Shown here: positions 62,405 to 64,000 of the stretch, piece after piece
Layout: every line of letters begins with the position of its first letter
Position numbering within the stretch: the first letter of the stretch is position 1
Assembly: GCF_014042345.1 (NCBI RefSeq)
Contig: NZ_JACEZT010000011.1
Coordinates: forward strand, 62,001-126,000
Source of the DNA: Rugamonas brunnea
Lineage (GTDB): Bacteria; Pseudomonadota; Gammaproteobacteria; Burkholderiales; Burkholderiaceae_D
Length of the DNA stretch: 64,000 nucleotides
Reading direction: 5' to 3'
The notes under the pieces: model-generated
Databases searched by the model: none
Told to the model about the DNA's origin: nothing
Seen by the model: the letters and a program-made list of their open reading frames with translations, nothing else
Made by a program: the position numbers and the translations under genes

Positions 62405-62956
62405 TCAGCCCAGCTTAGGATTGACCGTGGGACGGCGCCGGAAACAGATCAGGCCCAGCCCGACGGCCGCCATCGCGAACGCGTCCGGTTCCGGCACCGG
62501 CGACACGTCCACGCTCAACGTGCCCGAGTAGTTGCCGCCACGGTTGTCCAGCAGCGTACGACCCAGAACGTCGAAACCATAATGGCCGGCCATCAACGGC
62601 GCGTACAAGCCGAAACCGCCGCTGCCAAAGCTGCCGGCGAGGCTGGTGCGCGACTGGTCGTCGTTGATCTTGAACCAGCTAATGTTCTGGACCGCCAGAT
62701 TGGTTTGCACGTGACCGCCAATGTTGCTGTTGCCTTCAGTGTAAGTGCCAGCCAGCCAGGCTTGCGTGCCCGCATCGACATTAAACAAGTATTCATCCGT
62801 GAAGCCAGCGGTCGAGGTGGCATAGTTGTGGCCGAAGGTGGCGTAGCCGCTGCTCAGGTCCAGCGTGGTGGCCGCAGCCGATGCGGCCGTGGCGGTAAAC
62901 AGTCCCGCCAAGAGCAAGCCCGCCGCGGCGCGAAGGGCAAAAGTCGGAGTTTTCAT
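62405..62956 (-). CDS. PEP-CTERM sorting-domain protein
   Basis: 183 aa. A signal peptide (AAAGLLLAGLFTATAASA) is followed by a beta-rich region with FTDEYLF of the FxDxF type, and a C-terminal sorting signal VPEPDAFAMAAVGLGLICFR with a basic end. It is exported and likely processed by an exosortase, often linked to exopolysaccharide or biofilm. No exosortase gene is in the window. Confidence 0.88.
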   Translation of the reverse strand: MKTPTFALRAAAGLLLAGLFTATAASAAATTLDLSSGYATFGHNYATSTAGFTDEYLFNVDAGTQAWLAGTYTEGNSNIGGHVQTNLAVQNISWFKINDDQSRTSLAGSFGSGGFGLYAPLMAGHYGFDVLGRTLLDNRGGNYSGTLSVDVSPVPEPDAFAMAAVGLGLICFRRRPTVNPKLG

Positions 62957-63157
62957 AGATCGTGCGTCAAGATGAACGGTGTGGCTGCGCGATATGCCCT
63001 CTCAACAGGCGAGAAAACATGACAAATCGCTACTTGGTGAAAGTATAACATATTCTTACGATAACATTGCATTACTATTTATCATGCCGCATTAATAATC
63101 TTGCATCAATGTCAGCCCGGCGCTGCGGCACACCCCAGGCATGCAGCCGGCGACCGT

Positions 63158-63163
63158 TATAAT
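63158..63163 (+). promoter_or_regulatory. -10 element directly before the helicase start
   Basis: A perfect TATAAT ends 7 nt before the ATG at 63171, so transcription would begin at or next to that ATG. No ribosome binding site is visible. Confidence 0.6.
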
Positions 63164-63170
63164 GCGCACG

Positions 63171-64000
63171 ATGAACGACACCAACGCTCCCCGCTTCACG
63201 CCACAGGGCATCTCCCCAACGCCGCAACAGACGGCGATCCAGCTGGCCCAGAACAAAATCGTGCTGGTCGACGCCAACGCCGGCGCGGCCAAGACCACCA
63301 CGCTGGCCCTCCGCATCGGCGAGGCCCTGGCGCGCAAGCTGGCCCCCGAACAGATCCTGGCGCTGACTTTCACACCCGAGGCGCGCGACGTGATGCGCCA
63401 GCGTCTGCGCGAGGTGGGCATCCCGCATGCGACGGCATCGCGCATCGCCGTCATGACCTTCGAGGATTTCGCCACCCAGTTGCTGGCGCGCAGCGACATT
63501 GATGACGTCAAGCCCTGCCCCCAGCTGCGGCAATTGCGGAAATATGCACTGCAAGCGGTTGAGCGCGTGGGTGAACGGTATGCCGGCCACGTGGAGGGCC
63601 TCGATTTGCGCACGCACAATATCGCGCTCAGCCAGTTCCTCGACGTCCAGCTCAGCCTGAAGACGACCATGGCGCTGGAAGCGGACGTGGAATTCATGGG
63701 GGTGGAGGAAGCGGCCGACCTGCTCAACGTGCCCGTCACGGACTACCTGCTCACCACGGAATACGAGCGGCTGCGCCTGGGCAGTGGCGAGGGCGCGCAA
63801 TTTCGCGGCCCGTTCGACGCCACCTACGACCTGGCGTGCGCGCTGGGCGCGGACGGCGTGGGGGAAGACCTGCCGGCCTACCGGGTGGTGGTCTGCGATG
63901 AGCTCCACGACCTGAACGAAGCCGCGTTCCGCATCCTCAACGCCCTGATCGCCCAGCCGCAATGCTTCTTCGTCGGCGCGGGCGACAAGGATCAGGTGAT
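63171..64000 (+). CDS. UvrD/Rep-type ATP-dependent helicase, 3' end outside window
   Basis: Starts MNDTNAPRFTPQGISPTPQQ. Q-motif TPQQTAIQLAQ, Walker A-like NAGAAKTTTLALR and motif Ia LALTFTPEARDVMRQRL are present, with Walker B VVVCDELHDLNEAAF (DE followed by LH rather than DEAQ) and motif III FFVGAGDKDQVI at the right edge. The Walker A reads GAAKTT instead of GxGKT, a feature of some phage/plasmid-type helicases. ATG 63171 is preferred over the in-frame ATG 63162. About 277 residues are visible. Confidence 0.88.
   Translation, partial: MNDTNAPRFTPQGISPTPQQTAIQLAQNKIVLVDANAGAAKTTTLALRIGEALARKLAPEQILALTFTPEARDVMRQRLREVGIPHATASRIAVMTFEDFATQLLARSDIDDVKPCPQLRQLRKYALQAVERVGERYAGHVEGLDLRTHNIALSQFLDVQLSLKTTMALEADVEFMGVEEAADLLNVPVTDYLLTTEYERLRLGSGEGAQFRGPFDATYDLACALGADGVGEDLPAYRVVVCDELHDLNEAAFRILNALIAQPQCFFVGAGDKDQV

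Overview
The window looks like a stretch of chromosome from a GC-rich betaproteobacterium, most likely Oxalobacteraceae (Massilia / Duganella / Janthinobacterium group). The evidence is the tRNA-Leu-tig-clpP-clpX-lon-hupB-tRNA-ppiD order, the thrC-moeA-moaD linkage seen in Burkholderiales, a PEP-CTERM protein, squalene synthesis by hpnCDE, and very high third-position GC. This family assignment is inferred from gene content, not from a database search. Nearly all the sequence is ordinary chromosomal coding DNA: I see no phage, integrase, insertion sequence or CRISPR array.

Layout. 1-3698: 3' truncated purL (minus). 4015-7386: two tandem REC-TPR paralogues. 7411-15171: 5-oxoprolinase, the NAD(P)HX repair enzyme, a lone LolD/YbbA-type ATPase divergent from a tesA-type esterase, and mnmH overlapping the esterase. 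15230-24585: a protein quality-control block, all on the minus strand (tRNA-Leu, tig, clpP, clpX, lon, hupB, tRNA-Val, two tRNA-Asp, ppiD), with rho-independent terminators between several units. 24749-29019: RND efflux pump and its lipoprotein adaptor. 29240-32377: hpnC-hpnD-hpnE for squalene. 32495-34238: a micro-ORF, a DUF1700 protein and a DUF2807 protein. 34311-34402: a REP doublet. 34430-42586: a minus-strand run of kbl, tdh, sdaA, thrC, moeA, moaD and a YhiN flavoprotein, with a divergent XRE-cupin regulator at 42845. 43468-44359: a membrane protein divergent from a MerR regulator across a textbook MerR operator. 44484-46028: amt with a sigma-54 promoter and NtrC-like sites. 46029-48191: prolyl oligopeptidase. 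48309-53448: two c-di-GMP proteins and a cupredoxin-like protein. 53509-54879: an 11-repeat Sel1 protein. 55135-58763: a metal (probably zinc) uptake operon with no ATPase gene. 58854-64000: a DEDDh exonuclease, a YegD-type Hsp70, a small lipoprotein ORF, a LacI regulator, a PEP-CTERM protein and the start of a UvrD-like helicase.

How the genes work together. Tig, ClpP, ClpX, Lon and PpiD cover cytosolic and periplasmic protein folding and turnover. Kbl and Tdh turn threonine into glycine and acetyl-CoA, and SdaA deaminates serine, while ThrC immediately downstream makes threonine. HpnC, HpnD and HpnE convert farnesyl diphosphate to squalene. Amt would respond to nitrogen limitation through sigma-54. 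The outer-membrane protein, binding protein and permease at 55135-58340 form a metal import route.

The most interesting points are: glutamate at the phospho-acceptor position in both REC-TPR paralogues; the metal ABC operon without an ATPase; the cupredoxin / c-di-GMP gene pair; thrC-moeA-moaD separated from hom and moaE; two non-coding hairpin elements (15175-15223 and 34311-34402); a likely leaderless helicase start; and two micro-ORFs with coding-like features. I found no clearly new multi-gene system. Most start sites were chosen by eye from ribosome binding sites and family lengths.
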